DNA from: Novosphingobium sp. ST904
GTDB taxonomy: Bacteria; Pseudomonadota; Alphaproteobacteria; Sphingomonadales; Sphingomonadaceae
Direction: 5' to 3'
NCBI RefSeq assembly: GCF_001298105.1
Contig: NZ_LGJH01000158.1
Location: forward strand, 62,001-126,000
Length of the DNA: 64,000 nucleotides
Both the position numbers and the translations under genes were made by a program. The notes under the pieces are model-generated. The model ran no database searches and was not told where the DNA came from. It was given only the letters and a program-made list of their open reading frames with translations. Positions 51,741 through 60,812 of this stretch are shown here, piece by piece; within the stretch, counting starts at the first letter, position 1, and every line of letters begins with the position of its first letter.

Positions 51741-52371
51741 CCTGCTGACGCGGGCGGGGAGCCTGCCGTTCTCCGTCGCGCTGGCGCTGATGCTGATGTT
51801 TGCGCTGCTCCAGATCGTGGGCGCGGGCGACTTTCTGGGCGGTGACGCGGATGTCGATGCCCATGCCGGTGTCCATGCGCATGGCGGGATCGATGCAGGC
51901 CTGCTTTCGGTTCTCGGCATCGGCCGCGTGCCGTTCCTGATGTGGTTGATGCTGCTGCTCACCGTATTTGGGCTGGTGGGCATTTCGGCGCAGGAACTGC
52001 TGCTCTCGCTGACGGGCCACACCTGGAGTGCATGGCTGGTCGCCCCGGTCGTCGGCCTCGCTTCGCTGCCGGTCACCGGCATGCTGTCGCGCGGGCTGGG
52101 GCGGATCATCCCGCAGGACGAGACGACCGCGATCGACATTTCCGCCCTCGTCGGCCGGGAGGCGGAGATTCTCGTCGGCACGGCAACGCCGGGCAGTCCC
52201 GCGCGGGGCCGGGTGGTGGATTTCCATGGGCAGCCCCACAATGTCATGGTCGAGCCTGACGAGCACGGCCAACGCTTCGTACAGGGCGAAAAGGTCCTGC
52301 TGGTCCGCCGCGATGGCGACGTATTCAAGGGCATCGCCCGGGGCGACCACTATCTTCCGCGCCTTGACTGA
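51733..52371 (+). CDS. YqiJ-like membrane protein with OB-fold domain
   Basis: A 212-residue protein with three hydrophobic segments (about 10-32, 62-86, 98-118), a His/Asp-rich loop between the first two (GGDADVDAHAGVHAHGG) and a C-terminal OB-fold/NfeD-like domain (LVGREAEILVGTATPG; GEKVLLVRRDGDVFKGI). The YqiJ family pairs with YqiK flotillin, which follows here after 165 bases. NfeD-type proteins anchor and regulate flotillins. The metal-like His/Asp loop is a curious feature of unknown meaning. Confidence 0.78.
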   Translation: MVDLLTRAGSLPFSVALALMLMFALLQIVGAGDFLGGDADVDAHAGVHAHGGIDAGLLSVLGIGRVPFLMWLMLLLTVFGLVGISAQELLLSLTGHTWSAWLVAPVVGLASLPVTGMLSRGLGRIIPQDETTAIDISALVGREAEILVGTATPGSPARGRVVDFHGQPHNVMVEPDEHGQRFVQGEKVLLVRRDGDVFKGIARGDHYLPRLD

Positions 52372-52536
52372 ATTGAGGATGGGAAACTCCGGATCGGTTC
52401 GATTAAAGCACTGAAAATCGAGCAAACCGGTCCGGTTTTTATGGAAGATTTTGCGAATTTCGGATAAGAACTTCCGTGAAATTCAATGCCTGCGCGCCAT
52501 TTTTCTCGGGCGGGCATCAACGGGAGAATTCTTAAC

Positions 52537-54228
52537 ATGCAAGACCTCGTCGGCATCGCGATTCTGGCCGGCATCGCTCTGGTCCTGTTCCTGGCGCTCG
52601 GCCTCATGCTGGCGCGGCTCTACAAGCGTGCCTCGAAGGAAATCGGGTTCGTTCGCACGGGCTTCGGCGGTGAAAAGGTCGTGATGAACGGCGGCGCGCT
52701 GGTCCTGCCGGTATTCCACGAGACGATGCCGGTGAACATGAACACCGTGCGTCTCGCGGTGGAGCGCAAGAACCAGGATGCGCTCATCACCCTCGATCGA
52801 CTGCGAATTGACGTGAAGGCGGAATTCTACGTCCGCGTCCGCCCGGATGCGGGCGCCATCGCCATGGCGGCGCAGACACTCGGCGCGCGGACCATGCATC
52901 CCGAGGCGCTGAAGGAACTCGTCGAAGGCAAGTTCGTCGATGCGCTGCGCTCGGTGGCGGCAGGCATGACGATGAACCAGCTTCACGAACAGCGCGCGGA
53001 TTTCGTGCAGAAGGTGCAGCAGGTCTCCTCGTCCGATCTCGCGATGAACGGGCTGGAACTGGAATCGGTCTCCTTGACCGGCCTCGACCAGACCTCGATC
53101 GAACACTTCAATGCGAACAACGCTTTCGATGCCGAGGGTCTGACCAAGCTGACCGAGCAGATCGAACTGCGCAAGAAGGCCCGGAACGACATCGAGCAGG
53201 ACACCCGCGTCCAGATCGAGACGAAGAACCTCGAAGCGGAGCGCGTTTCGCTTTCGATCCAGCGCGACAACGAGTTCGCAAAGCTGGAGCAGGAGCGCGA
53301 GATCGAGATGCGCCGCGCGGAACAGGCCGCGGAAGTGGCGCGCGAACAGGCGCTGCGCAGCCGTGAGGCGGAAGAAGCCCGGATCATCGCCAAGCAGCAG
53401 GTCGATTCCCAGCAGATCGAATCGGACCGCACCATCCAGCAGGCCAAGATCGCGCAGGCGCAGGCCGTCGAACTGGCGCGGCAGGGCCAGCAGATCGCGA
53501 TCCAGAACAAGAGCCGCGAGGAAAGCCAGGCCAAGGCTGAGGCCGATGAGGCGCGCGCCAAGGCGGTCGCCGCCGAGGAACAGGTCGTCACCAGCCGTGA
53601 AACCGAGGTGGCGGAGCGCGTCAAGCGTATCGAACTGATCGAGGCCAGCAAGGAAGCCGAGCGGCAGGCGATCTCCATCAAGGTAGAGGCCGAGGCGGAG
53701 CGCGAGGCGGCTGCCAACCGGGCGGAAGCCTTCCGGCTGGCCGCCGAAGGTGAGGCCGAAGCGGAAAAGCTCCGCGCCGAAGCGTCGCGCGTTCGCTTCG
53801 AGGTCGAGGCGGCCGGTCAGCGTGCCGTCAACGAGGCGGCGAACCTCCTTTCGTCCGACCAGATCTCGCTCCAGATGAAGCTGGCGCTGCTCAAGGTACT
53901 GCCGGAAATCGTGCGCGAATCCGTGCGGCCGCTGGAGGCTATCGATTCGATCAAGATCGTGCAGGTCGACGGGCTGACCCAGAAGGGCGGCGCGGGAGCT
54001 TCCCCGGCTGCGGCAGGTGGTTCGGGCAATCTGGCCAACGACGCGGTCAGCGCGGCGCTGGCCTATCGGGCACAGGCGCCGGTGATCGACGGGCTGATGA
54101 AGGAACTGGGGCTCGACGGTGCTTCGCTTGCGAATCTGGTGCAGGGCGCGGTGCAGGCGCCCGCTTCGGTTCCGATCGTAGCCGCCGCAAATGATGCCAG
54201 GGGCGCGCCGCTCGGCGAAGCCGAATGA
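52537..54228 (+). CDS. Flotillin (YqiK family)
   Basis: A 563-residue flotillin-like protein: one N-terminal membrane anchor (LVGIAILAGIALVLFLALGLML, residues about 4-25), an SPFH/band-7 domain (about 30-210; FVRTGFGGEKVVMNGGALVLP), then a long Glu/Ala/Gln-rich coiled coil (about 215-450) and a C-terminal oligomerisation region. It should form large membrane scaffolds on the cytoplasmic side. ATG at 52537 has GGGAG 10 bases upstream; an upstream in-frame ATG at 52486 would put residues before the anchor that fit poorly. Last gene of the TelA / XpaC / YqiJ / YqiK set; a terminator follows. Confidence 0.9.
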   Translation: MQDLVGIAILAGIALVLFLALGLMLARLYKRASKEIGFVRTGFGGEKVVMNGGALVLPVFHETMPVNMNTVRLAVERKNQDALITLDRLRIDVKAEFYVRVRPDAGAIAMAAQTLGARTMHPEALKELVEGKFVDALRSVAAGMTMNQLHEQRADFVQKVQQVSSSDLAMNGLELESVSLTGLDQTSIEHFNANNAFDAEGLTKLTEQIELRKKARNDIEQDTRVQIETKNLEAERVSLSIQRDNEFAKLEQEREIEMRRAEQAAEVAREQALRSREAEEARIIAKQQVDSQQIESDRTIQQAKIAQAQAVELARQGQQIAIQNKSREESQAKAEADEARAKAVAAEEQVVTSRETEVAERVKRIELIEASKEAERQAISIKVEAEAEREAAANRAEAFRLAAEGEAEAEKLRAEASRVRFEVEAAGQRAVNEAANLLSSDQISLQMKLALLKVLPEIVRESVRPLEAIDSIKIVQVDGLTQKGGAGASPAAAGGSGNLANDAVSAALAYRAQAPVIDGLMKELGLDGASLANLVQGAVQAPASVPIVAAANDARGAPLGEAE

Positions 54229-54269
54229 GGTGATCGGGCGGCTGGAATGGTTTGCCTGACAGAATAGAG

Positions 54270-54295
54270 GGACGCCGGACCGCCTGGCGTCCTTT
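54270..54295 (+). terminator. Terminator after the flotillin gene
   Basis: Perfect 7-base arms GGACGCC and GGCGTCC with a 9-base loop followed by TTTA, 41 bases after the flotillin stop. Confidence 0.65.
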
Positions 54296-54394
54296 ATCGC
54301 CGTGGCGGCACGGCCCGCCCTGCCTTCCGCAGAGAGGCCATGTTAGGCCATCCCGCGAACGCCGGACGAACCGGTGGAACGGGAGATATGCGTC

Positions 54395-54763
54395 ATGGCC
54401 GGGCCATTCCACAAGATCCTGCTGTTCATGAAGCGTCGGCCCGATCTGACGGTCGAGCAGTTCCGCGCTTATTACGAGACGCGTCATGCGCCGCTGGCGG
54501 AACGCTATTCGCGCGGGGTCAGTCGCTACATCCGGCGTTATGTCGATCCGCAAGTCCATCCCGAAACCGGCGCCTTCCTTGACGGGCCGGACGTCATTAC
54601 CGAACTCTGGTTCGAGGACGAGGCGATCTATCGCGCCACGCTCGGCTATATCACCACCAGCCTGATGCCGGACGAGATCGTCGCCGACGAGCGCAATCTG
54701 TTCGACCGCGCCTCGTTTCGGATCGCGACGGTGGTGGAATGCGAAAGCGCATCGACGGGGTGA
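54395..54763 (+). CDS. EthD-domain protein
   Basis: A 122-residue protein of the EthD family, a dimeric alpha/beta-barrel (ferredoxin-like) fold found with degradation genes. KILLFMKRRPDLTVEQFRAYYETRHAPLAE is the diagnostic N-terminal pattern, with the conserved histidine in ETRHAPL. The ATG at 54395 follows GGGAG; an in-frame ATG 21 bases earlier is less well placed. It converges with the SDR gene at 54794. Its role is unknown; neighbours suggest a small-molecule degradative pathway. Confidence 0.82.
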   Translation: MAGPFHKILLFMKRRPDLTVEQFRAYYETRHAPLAERYSRGVSRYIRRYVDPQVHPETGAFLDGPDVITELWFEDEAIYRATLGYITTSLMPDEIVADERNLFDRASFRIATVVECESASTG

Positions 54764-54793
54764 AAGCCGCGGGCAATCACCCCGGCGGGGGGA

Positions 54794-55585
54794 TCAGATC
54801 CCCAGCCGCCCCATGATTCCGCCATCCACCTTGATGTCGCACCCGCTGACGTAGCTTGCCGCCGGAGAGCAGAGGAATTCCGCGACCGAGGCGATTTCGT
54901 CGCCCACGCCGAGGCGGCCGAGCGGGGTCATTCCCATCATCCGCACCATCTGTTCGCTGGCCTTGGCTTCGGCGCGGCTCATTTCGGTATCGATGAAGCC
55001 CGGCGCGATCGAGACGATCCGCACGCCGCGTTCACCGTAGGCTGCCGCTTCGCGCCCGACGAGGCCGATCACTGCGCGCTTGGAAAGCGTGTAGCCCATG
55101 CCGGGATTGGTTGCGTGCCCGTCCACCCCTTCGCGGCCCTTGCCGGCGACGAGGTCCTGCACAGCCGATACCATGGCGGGGTCGCCCAGCAGATAGGCCG
55201 ACATCGACGAGATCAGCACCGCGCATCCGCCCGCTTCGAAGCGGGGCAGGAGGGCGGCGACAAGCCTTTCGGTGGCGAAATAGTTCACTTCGAGAATGCG
55301 CGGCGCTTCTGCCATGCTGGGCGAGAGCCCGGCGGTGTGAACGAGCGCGAACAGCGGGGCGTCGCCCAATGCGTCCAGTAGCTGCTGCGGGAACTCCGGT
55401 GCGGAAATGTCCCCGGCGAGGGTCGAGACTTCGGTGCCGCCCGCGCGGAGTTCCGATGCGAGCGCGGCAAGGCGTTCGGCGTTCACATCGCAGAGCAGCA
55501 GGGAATAGCCCTGCGCGGCGAAACGGGTTGCGGCCGGGCGGCCCATGCCTCCGGCGGCGCCAGTGATGATGACGGTTGCGCTCAT
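54794..55585 (-). CDS. Short-chain dehydrogenase/reductase
   Basis: A 263-residue classical SDR. Cofactor motif TGAAGGMG at residues 8-15, followed by LLLCDVNAERL whose aspartate favours NAD(H). Catalytic Ser in LISSMSAY and the Tyr-x-x-x-Lys pair in GYTLSKRAV, with a 20-residue insertion between them. C-terminal GCDIKVDGG is typical. It lies between EthD and the Cox-like genes but on the opposite strand, 201 bases from coxG. Probable oxidation or reduction of an alcohol/ketone in a catabolic pathway; substrate unknown. Confidence 0.88.
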   Translation of the reverse strand: MSATVIITGAAGGMGRPAATRFAAQGYSLLLCDVNAERLAALASELRAGGTEVSTLAGDISAPEFPQQLLDALGDAPLFALVHTAGLSPSMAEAPRILEVNYFATERLVAALLPRFEAGGCAVLISSMSAYLLGDPAMVSAVQDLVAGKGREGVDGHATNPGMGYTLSKRAVIGLVGREAAAYGERGVRIVSIAPGFIDTEMSRAEAKASEQMVRMMGMTPLGRLGVGDEIASVAEFLCSPAASYVSGCDIKVDGGIMGRLGI

Positions 55586-55786
55586 GACCTCTCCTTTTCG
55601 CGCCGTTCCTTCGGCATCGGGCGAAGTGGTAACGGGCGCCGGGAGGTCTAGCCAGCGCCTGAGGCACTCATCGCCCCGGGGAATAAGATACAGTGTCGCT
55701 CATACTTCTTGCATTGAACCGCATCCCGTCGTTTCATCCGCGCCGATGGGCCGCGGGCAAGACGGCAGCGATCTGGGAGTGCGCGG

Positions 55787-56528
55787 ATGCAGATGAATGG
55801 CGAGCAGAGGGTCGCAGCACCGCGCCGAAAGGTTTGGGAGGCGCTGAACGATCCGGCAGTGCTCGCACAGTGCATTCCCGGCTGCCAAAGCCTTGAACGC
55901 GATGGCGAAGACCGTTTCGTCGCGGCGGCCGAAGTGAAGATCGGGCCGATCGGTGCGCGGTTCAAAGGGCAGGTGCAGCTTTCCGATCTCGATGCGCCCA
56001 ATGGCTACAGGATCACGGGAACGGGTAACGGCGGGATCGCCGGAAGTGCCAAAGGCGGCGCGAACGTCCGGCTGAGCGACACCGGCGATGGCGGTACGCT
56101 GGTTGTGTATGAGGTGGAGGCGGAAGTGGGCGGGCGCATGGCGCAGCTTGGCGGTCCGATCATCGACGCCACGGCAAGGAACCTTGCGGGGAAGTTCTTT
56201 TCGAAGTTCGGCGATGTGGTCACGGGGGGCGCTCCGGCGCGTGTGTGCGGGGGAGCAGGCAACCGGCGCCGGACAGGCAGAGCCTGAGGCAGCCGCAGCG
56301 GCAGCGGCACCTGCCGCCTTCAGGCCCGTCGTTACCGATGCGGCGGCTGGTCGCGGCACGATCTGGGGCTGGATCGCCGCACTGGTGCTGGCACTGCTCG
56401 CCGGCTTCACGCTGGGCGCGCGCGGCCTCCATGCGGAGATGCTGGTGGTGCTCATGCTGCTCGTGGTGACTGCGGCAGCGGCTTTCGAGGCCGGGCGACG
56501 CGGAAACGTTGGAGGTGCGCGCCGATGA
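55787..56528 (+). CDS. CoxG-like SRPBCC protein with C-terminal membrane anchor; frame break
   Basis: About 247 residues when restored. The first ~145 residues are a CoxG-type SRPBCC domain (MNGEQRVAAPRRKVWEALNDP; CIPGCQSLE; GKFFSKFGD). CoxG tethers or helps mature carbon-monoxide-dehydrogenase-like molybdenum enzymes at the membrane. After a frame break near 56240 the other frame continues with an Ala/Glu-rich linker and a membrane segment (TIWGWIAALVLALLAGFTLG) and stops at 56528, overlapping the next ATG. The overlap and the typical anchor support the restored reading; without it the protein would end at 56287. Confidence 0.8.
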
Positions 56529-57394
56529 AGCCTGCTCCCTTCGACTATGCCCGGCCATCCAGCGTGGCCGAGGCTTGCCGCATACTTTCCGAGGCCGGCG
56601 GCGGCGCAACCGTGATCGCGGGCGGGCAAACGCTGATGCCGCTGCTCAATCTCAGGATGAGCCAGCCCTTCATCCTGGTGGACATCAACCGCATTCCCGA
56701 ACTCACCGGCGTGTCCCGCGTCACGGGCGGCATCCGCGTCGGGCCGATGACAAGGCAGGCCGATGCCCTGGTCGATGCCACGCTGGCGCGCCATCTGCCG
56801 GCGATGGTGACGGCGCTTGGCCATGTCGGGCATTACCAGACGCGGAACCGGGGAACGGTGGGCGGTTCGGTGGCGCTGGGCGAGCCTGCAGCCGAAATGC
56901 CGGCCACGGCGGTGGCGCTCGGCGCGACGCTGGAGATCGCCTCGGTGCGCGGCAGCCGCACGGTTGCCGCCACGGACTTCTACATAGGCCCTTACATGAC
57001 TGTGCTGGAGAGTGACGAACTGCTGACCGGCATCGTCTATCCCGACTGGCCCGAAGGCCACCTCGTGCTGTTTCGCGAAGTGGCGCAGCGACCGGGCGAT
57101 TTCGCGCTGGTCGGCATGGTAGGCTGCGTGGTTCTGGATGGCGGCGTCGTTTCCCGGGCCGGGCTGGCCTGGTTCGGCATGGGCCCGACCCCGATCCGAA
57201 TGCGCCGGGCAGAAGCCGCGCTGATCGGCAGGAGCCTTTCCGAGATCGATCCCGGCGCCGTGGCGGAACTGGCCGTGGCCGACGCCGCGCCGTTCGACGA
57301 TCACCACGCCAGCGCCGAATACCGCCGGACCGTGGGCCGCAGGATCTTCGCACGGACGCTTCGTGAAACACTCGACCTGAGGGATGCGGCATGA
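56525..57394 (+). CDS. Molybdenum hydroxylase, FAD-binding medium subunit (CoxM type)
   Basis: A 289-residue FAD subunit of the xanthine oxidase family. AGGQTLMPLLNLRMSQP and TRNRGTVGGSVALGEPAAEMP are the two FAD-binding motifs. It shuttles electrons from the iron-sulfur subunit to a carrier. It is part of the coxG-M-S-L-like operon, each gene overlapping the next by 4 bases. The substrate is set by the large subunit and is not known. Confidence 0.92.
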   Translation: MKPAPFDYARPSSVAEACRILSEAGGGATVIAGGQTLMPLLNLRMSQPFILVDINRIPELTGVSRVTGGIRVGPMTRQADALVDATLARHLPAMVTALGHVGHYQTRNRGTVGGSVALGEPAAEMPATAVALGATLEIASVRGSRTVAATDFYIGPYMTVLESDELLTGIVYPDWPEGHLVLFREVAQRPGDFALVGMVGCVVLDGGVVSRAGLAWFGMGPTPIRMRRAEAALIGRSLSEIDPGAVAELAVADAAPFDDHHASAEYRRTVGRRIFARTLRETLDLRDAA

Positions 57395-57894
57395 GCGAGC
57401 CTCAAAGCGGATGGCGGATCGAACTCGCCGTCAACGGCCAGCATCGCAGCGCCACCGTCGAGCCGCGCACGAGCCTTGGCGATTATCTGCGGCTGGAGGC
57501 GGGCTGCACCGGTGTCCACCTCGGCTGCGAGCACGGGGTTTGCGGTGCCTGCACGGTGCTGGTGGACGGCAGGGCGGTGCGATCCTGCCTCATGCTGGCG
57601 GTCCAGGCCGATGGGGCGGAGGTGACCACGGTGGAGGGCCTTGCCGCGCCTGACGGCACTTTCCACCCGGTCCAGCAGGCGATGCGCGATGCGCACGGGC
57701 TCCAGTGCGGCTTCTGCACGCCCGGCGTGCTGATGACCTTTGCCGCGCTGACGGCGGGAGAGGCCGCCGCGGGCGAGCAGGAGATGATCGAGGCGATGTC
57801 GGGCCATATCTGCCGCTGCACCGGATATCAGGGCATACGCCGCGCGGCCAAGGCACTGGCCCAATCCGTCTCCGGCGCGGGAGAGGCGGCATGA
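57391..57894 (+). CDS. Molybdenum hydroxylase, [2Fe-2S] small subunit (CoxS type)
   Basis: A 167-residue two-cluster iron-sulfur subunit. The plant-type cluster uses Cys46, Cys51, Cys54 and Cys66 (GCEHGVCGACT ... SC), the second cluster Cys106, Cys109, Cys141 and Cys143 (QCGFCTPG; CRCTGY). It passes electrons from the molybdenum centre to FAD. The ATG overlaps coxM and the stop overlaps the large-subunit start. Confidence 0.95.
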   Translation: MSEPQSGWRIELAVNGQHRSATVEPRTSLGDYLRLEAGCTGVHLGCEHGVCGACTVLVDGRAVRSCLMLAVQADGAEVTTVEGLAAPDGTFHPVQQAMRDAHGLQCGFCTPGVLMTFAALTAGEAAAGEQEMIEAMSGHICRCTGYQGIRRAAKALAQSVSGAGEAA

Positions 57895-60641
57895 ACGCAG
57901 AACCCTCGGGCATTGGCGCTGCGCGCTGGATCGGGAAGCGGGTTCCGCGCAAGGAAGACGCGCGCCTGCTGACGGGGCGCGGCCAGTTCACGGATGATGT
58001 GGTGCTGCCCGGCATGCTTCACGTTGCGTTCGTGCGCAGTCCGGTGGCGCGCGGCAGGCTGGTTTCGATCGATGGCGCCGCAGCGCTGCAGATGCCCGGC
58101 GTCCACGCGGTGCTGACCGCCGCCGACCTGGCGCTGCGGCCGATCACGATGATGAGCTTCTTCTTCACGCCCTCGGAAGTGCCGGTCGCTCCATTGGCGG
58201 ATATGCTGGTGCAATACGTGGGCGAGCCGGTGGCGATGGTCATGGCCGAGACCCGCGCCCAGGCGGAAGATGCCGCTTCGCTCGTCGAGGTCGAGATCGA
58301 GGAACTCGAACCGGTTGTCACCCTTGCCCAGGCGAAGGCGGCAGCGCCGATCCATCCGGGCACCGAGAGCAATGTCGCGGCGGAGATCGGCGACGAGGAG
58401 CTTGACGAGGAACTGGAAGCGGCGCTTTCGGGCGCAGCGCTGCGGGTCAGCCAGAAGGTCGTCCACCAGCGCATCTCGCAGTCGCCGATGGAAAACCGCG
58501 CGATCCTGGCGAGCCGGGACGGACCCGAGGAGCTCAACCTCTGGATCACCTGCCAGAGCCCGCACAACATCGCGCGCTGGGTCAGCCTGGCGCTTGGCCT
58601 GCCGGATGCCGCGATCCGGGTGATCGCCAAGGACGTGGGCGGCTCCTTCGGGCTCAAGAACACACCGTGGAAGGAGGAATGCGCAGTCATCTGCGCGGCC
58701 ATGCTGCTAGGGCGTCCGCTCAAGTGGACCGAGGATCGCTACGAGGCGCTCACCGCGTCGAGCCAGTGCCGGGAAGCGGAGATGAGCCTCCAGGCCGGGT
58801 TTGACGGCGAGGGGCGGCTGATCGCCAGCCACGGCATCTATGATTGCAACAACGGCGCTTATCCGCAGGGGGCGGACAGCAATATCGCCGTCCATATGTT
58901 CGTCTGGGCGGCCTACAGGATGCCCGCCTACGCTTTTGTCTCACGCGGGTGGTACAGCAATACCAACGGGCTGGCGGCTTATCGCGGGCCGTGGGCGATG
59001 GAATCGCTCATTCGCGAAACCTTGCTGGACAAGGCGGCGAGGAAGCTCGGCATCGATCCGATCGAACTGCGCCGCCGCAATCTCGTCTATCTTTCCGATC
59101 AGCCGACGGTGTCGAGCATGGGCATCCCGCTGGAGGATATCACGCCCGGCGAATGTCTGGAAAAGCTGGTTGCGCATTTCGACGTGGCCGCTTTCCGCCG
59201 CGAACAGGCGAAGGCGCGGGGGGAAGGGCGCTATCTCGGCCTCGGCGTTGCCGCCTATATCGAGCCGACCGGCTCGGCGGGCAGCATGGTGACGATGACC
59301 GGGGAACTGGCGCAAGTGCGGATCGAGCCGACCGGCAAGGTAACCGCCCTGATGTCCACCCATTCGCAGGGCCACGGCACCGCCACGACCATGGCGCAAT
59401 GCATCGCCGACCGGCTCGGCGTGGCTTACGACGACGTGACCGTGTTCGAGGGGGACAGTTCGCGTGGTGGCTTCGGCCCCGGCGCGGCGGGTAGCCGGCA
59501 GGGGGTGATCGGTGGGGGCGCGGCGATCCGCGCATCGGAACTGCTGGCGGACAAGGTAAAGGTTCTGGCAGCCCACTTGTACAACGCCTCCATCGACACC
59601 GTGACCATCGAGGACGGCATGGTCCACATCGCCGGCGCCCCGGAAATGTCGCGATCGCTGGGTGAGATCGCGAACATCGCCTATGGCGAACCGCACCGTC
59701 TGCCACCCGGTTTCGAGGCCGGGCTGGAAGCGCAGTTCCGTTACCAGCCCCCGCCGATGACCTTCACCAGCGCGGCGCATGCCTGCGTGGTGGAAGTCGA
59801 TGCGGAAACCGGCTTCGTGAAGATCCTGCGCTGGATATCGAGCGAGGATTGCGGGACCGTCATCAACCCCGGTGTCGTCGAGGGACAGATATCCGGAGGG
59901 CTGGCGCAGGCGATCGGCATGGTCCTGCTGGAAGAGATGCCATACGACGCGCGCGGCAACCCGCAGGCGGCGACGTTCAAGGACTATCTCCTCCCGTCGA
60001 TCAGCGACGTGCCGGTGTTCGAGTTCGTCCATGCCAATACCCCGTCGCAGACGATCGGCGGGATGCGCGGCGTAGGTGAAGGCGGTGCCATCATCGGCCC
60101 GCCGACGCTGGTGAACGCTATCGCCGATGCGCTCAGCCCCTTTGGCGAGATCGAGGACCTGGTGCTTCCGCTCACGCCTGCCCGCATCCTCGACGTGATC
60201 GAGCAACGCGATGTTTCAGGCGTGCGCAAAGATGGAGGGCAGTCGGGTATGGCGGCGGGAGAAACCCCGGCGCCAGTGCCGGCGATGGAGCCCGTCATGC
60301 AGGCCGAGCCGGCCTCGGTTCCCGAATCCGAGGTGCCGCCCGCCGGGCTCGACGGTGACTGGAACATGGTGCTCAAGACCCCGATGGGGCCTCAAGCGAT
60401 GGTCGTCACCTTCCGTACCGAGGGCGCAGCCGTTTCGGGACGCTTCACCAGCCCGGAAGGCACGCAGGACTTCGAGGGCGGCACCGTCGATGAAAACCGC
60501 GTTCGTTTCGACCTCAAGGTCGAGAAGCCGATGAAGATCACCCTGAAATACGACCTGACCGTGACCGGCAGCACCATTGCAGGCAAGTGCAAGATGGGCA
60601 TGTTCGGCTCGGCCAAGGTGACGGGCGAGCGGGCAGGCTGA
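57891..60641 (+). CDS. Molybdenum hydroxylase large subunit with extra C-terminal beta domain
   Basis: A 916-residue molybdopterin-binding subunit of the xanthine dehydrogenase family. Active-site glutamate Glu730 is in GVGEGGAI. The loop that in true CO dehydrogenase reads AYRCSFR here reads AYRGPWAM (363-370), so carbon monoxide is not the substrate; a heterocycle, aldehyde or similar is more likely. Residues to about 775 are the normal enzyme; a Pro/Ala/Glu linker (PAPVPAMEPV) leads to ~97 extra residues (820-916) that look like a small beta-barrel (WNMVLKTPMGPQAMVVTF; GRFTSPEGTQDF; CKMGMFGSAKVTG). A true xanthine dehydrogenase role for the purine locus is not supported by position. Confidence 0.88.
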   Translation: MNAEPSGIGAARWIGKRVPRKEDARLLTGRGQFTDDVVLPGMLHVAFVRSPVARGRLVSIDGAAALQMPGVHAVLTAADLALRPITMMSFFFTPSEVPVAPLADMLVQYVGEPVAMVMAETRAQAEDAASLVEVEIEELEPVVTLAQAKAAAPIHPGTESNVAAEIGDEELDEELEAALSGAALRVSQKVVHQRISQSPMENRAILASRDGPEELNLWITCQSPHNIARWVSLALGLPDAAIRVIAKDVGGSFGLKNTPWKEECAVICAAMLLGRPLKWTEDRYEALTASSQCREAEMSLQAGFDGEGRLIASHGIYDCNNGAYPQGADSNIAVHMFVWAAYRMPAYAFVSRGWYSNTNGLAAYRGPWAMESLIRETLLDKAARKLGIDPIELRRRNLVYLSDQPTVSSMGIPLEDITPGECLEKLVAHFDVAAFRREQAKARGEGRYLGLGVAAYIEPTGSAGSMVTMTGELAQVRIEPTGKVTALMSTHSQGHGTATTMAQCIADRLGVAYDDVTVFEGDSSRGGFGPGAAGSRQGVIGGGAAIRASELLADKVKVLAAHLYNASIDTVTIEDGMVHIAGAPEMSRSLGEIANIAYGEPHRLPPGFEAGLEAQFRYQPPPMTFTSAAHACVVEVDAETGFVKILRWISSEDCGTVINPGVVEGQISGGLAQAIGMVLLEEMPYDARGNPQAATFKDYLLPSISDVPVFEFVHANTPSQTIGGMRGVGEGGAIIGPPTLVNAIADALSPFGEIEDLVLPLTPARILDVIEQRDVSGVRKDGGQSGMAAGETPAPVPAMEPVMQAEPASVPESEVPPAGLDGDWNMVLKTPMGPQAMVVTFRTEGAAVSGRFTSPEGTQDFEGGTVDENRVRFDLKVEKPMKITLKYDLTVTGSTIAGKCKMGMFGSAKVTGERAG

Positions 60642-60812
60642 AGCAGGCTCTTTCCGAGCTGGTGGGATTAACAACCGCATTGCGCTCGTTTTCGCTATTC
60701 CGGGCGGGGAGCGCCGCGCTCTATAGCCGTCCGTCCGGTGCTCGCCGCTCGGGAAGAAATGCAGCCTGACCGGACAACGCCCTATTGCGGACGTTCGATC
60801 ACGCGCTACGAT

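Noticed and set aside
52420..52445. Possible terminator AAACCGGTCCGGTTTTT between the YqiJ-like gene and flotillin.
   Set aside because: The stem is only about five pairs with a short loop; too weak to claim as a terminator.
57891..60641. Annotation of the Cox-like enzyme as aerobic carbon monoxide dehydrogenase.
   Set aside because: The active-site loop reads AYRGPW, not AYRCSFR, so the cysteine that binds copper is missing.
56525..60641. The Cox-like genes as the missing xanthine dehydrogenase of the purine pathway.
   Set aside because: They are 39 kb away with CoxG and no purine genes; nothing in the sequence links them to xanthine.
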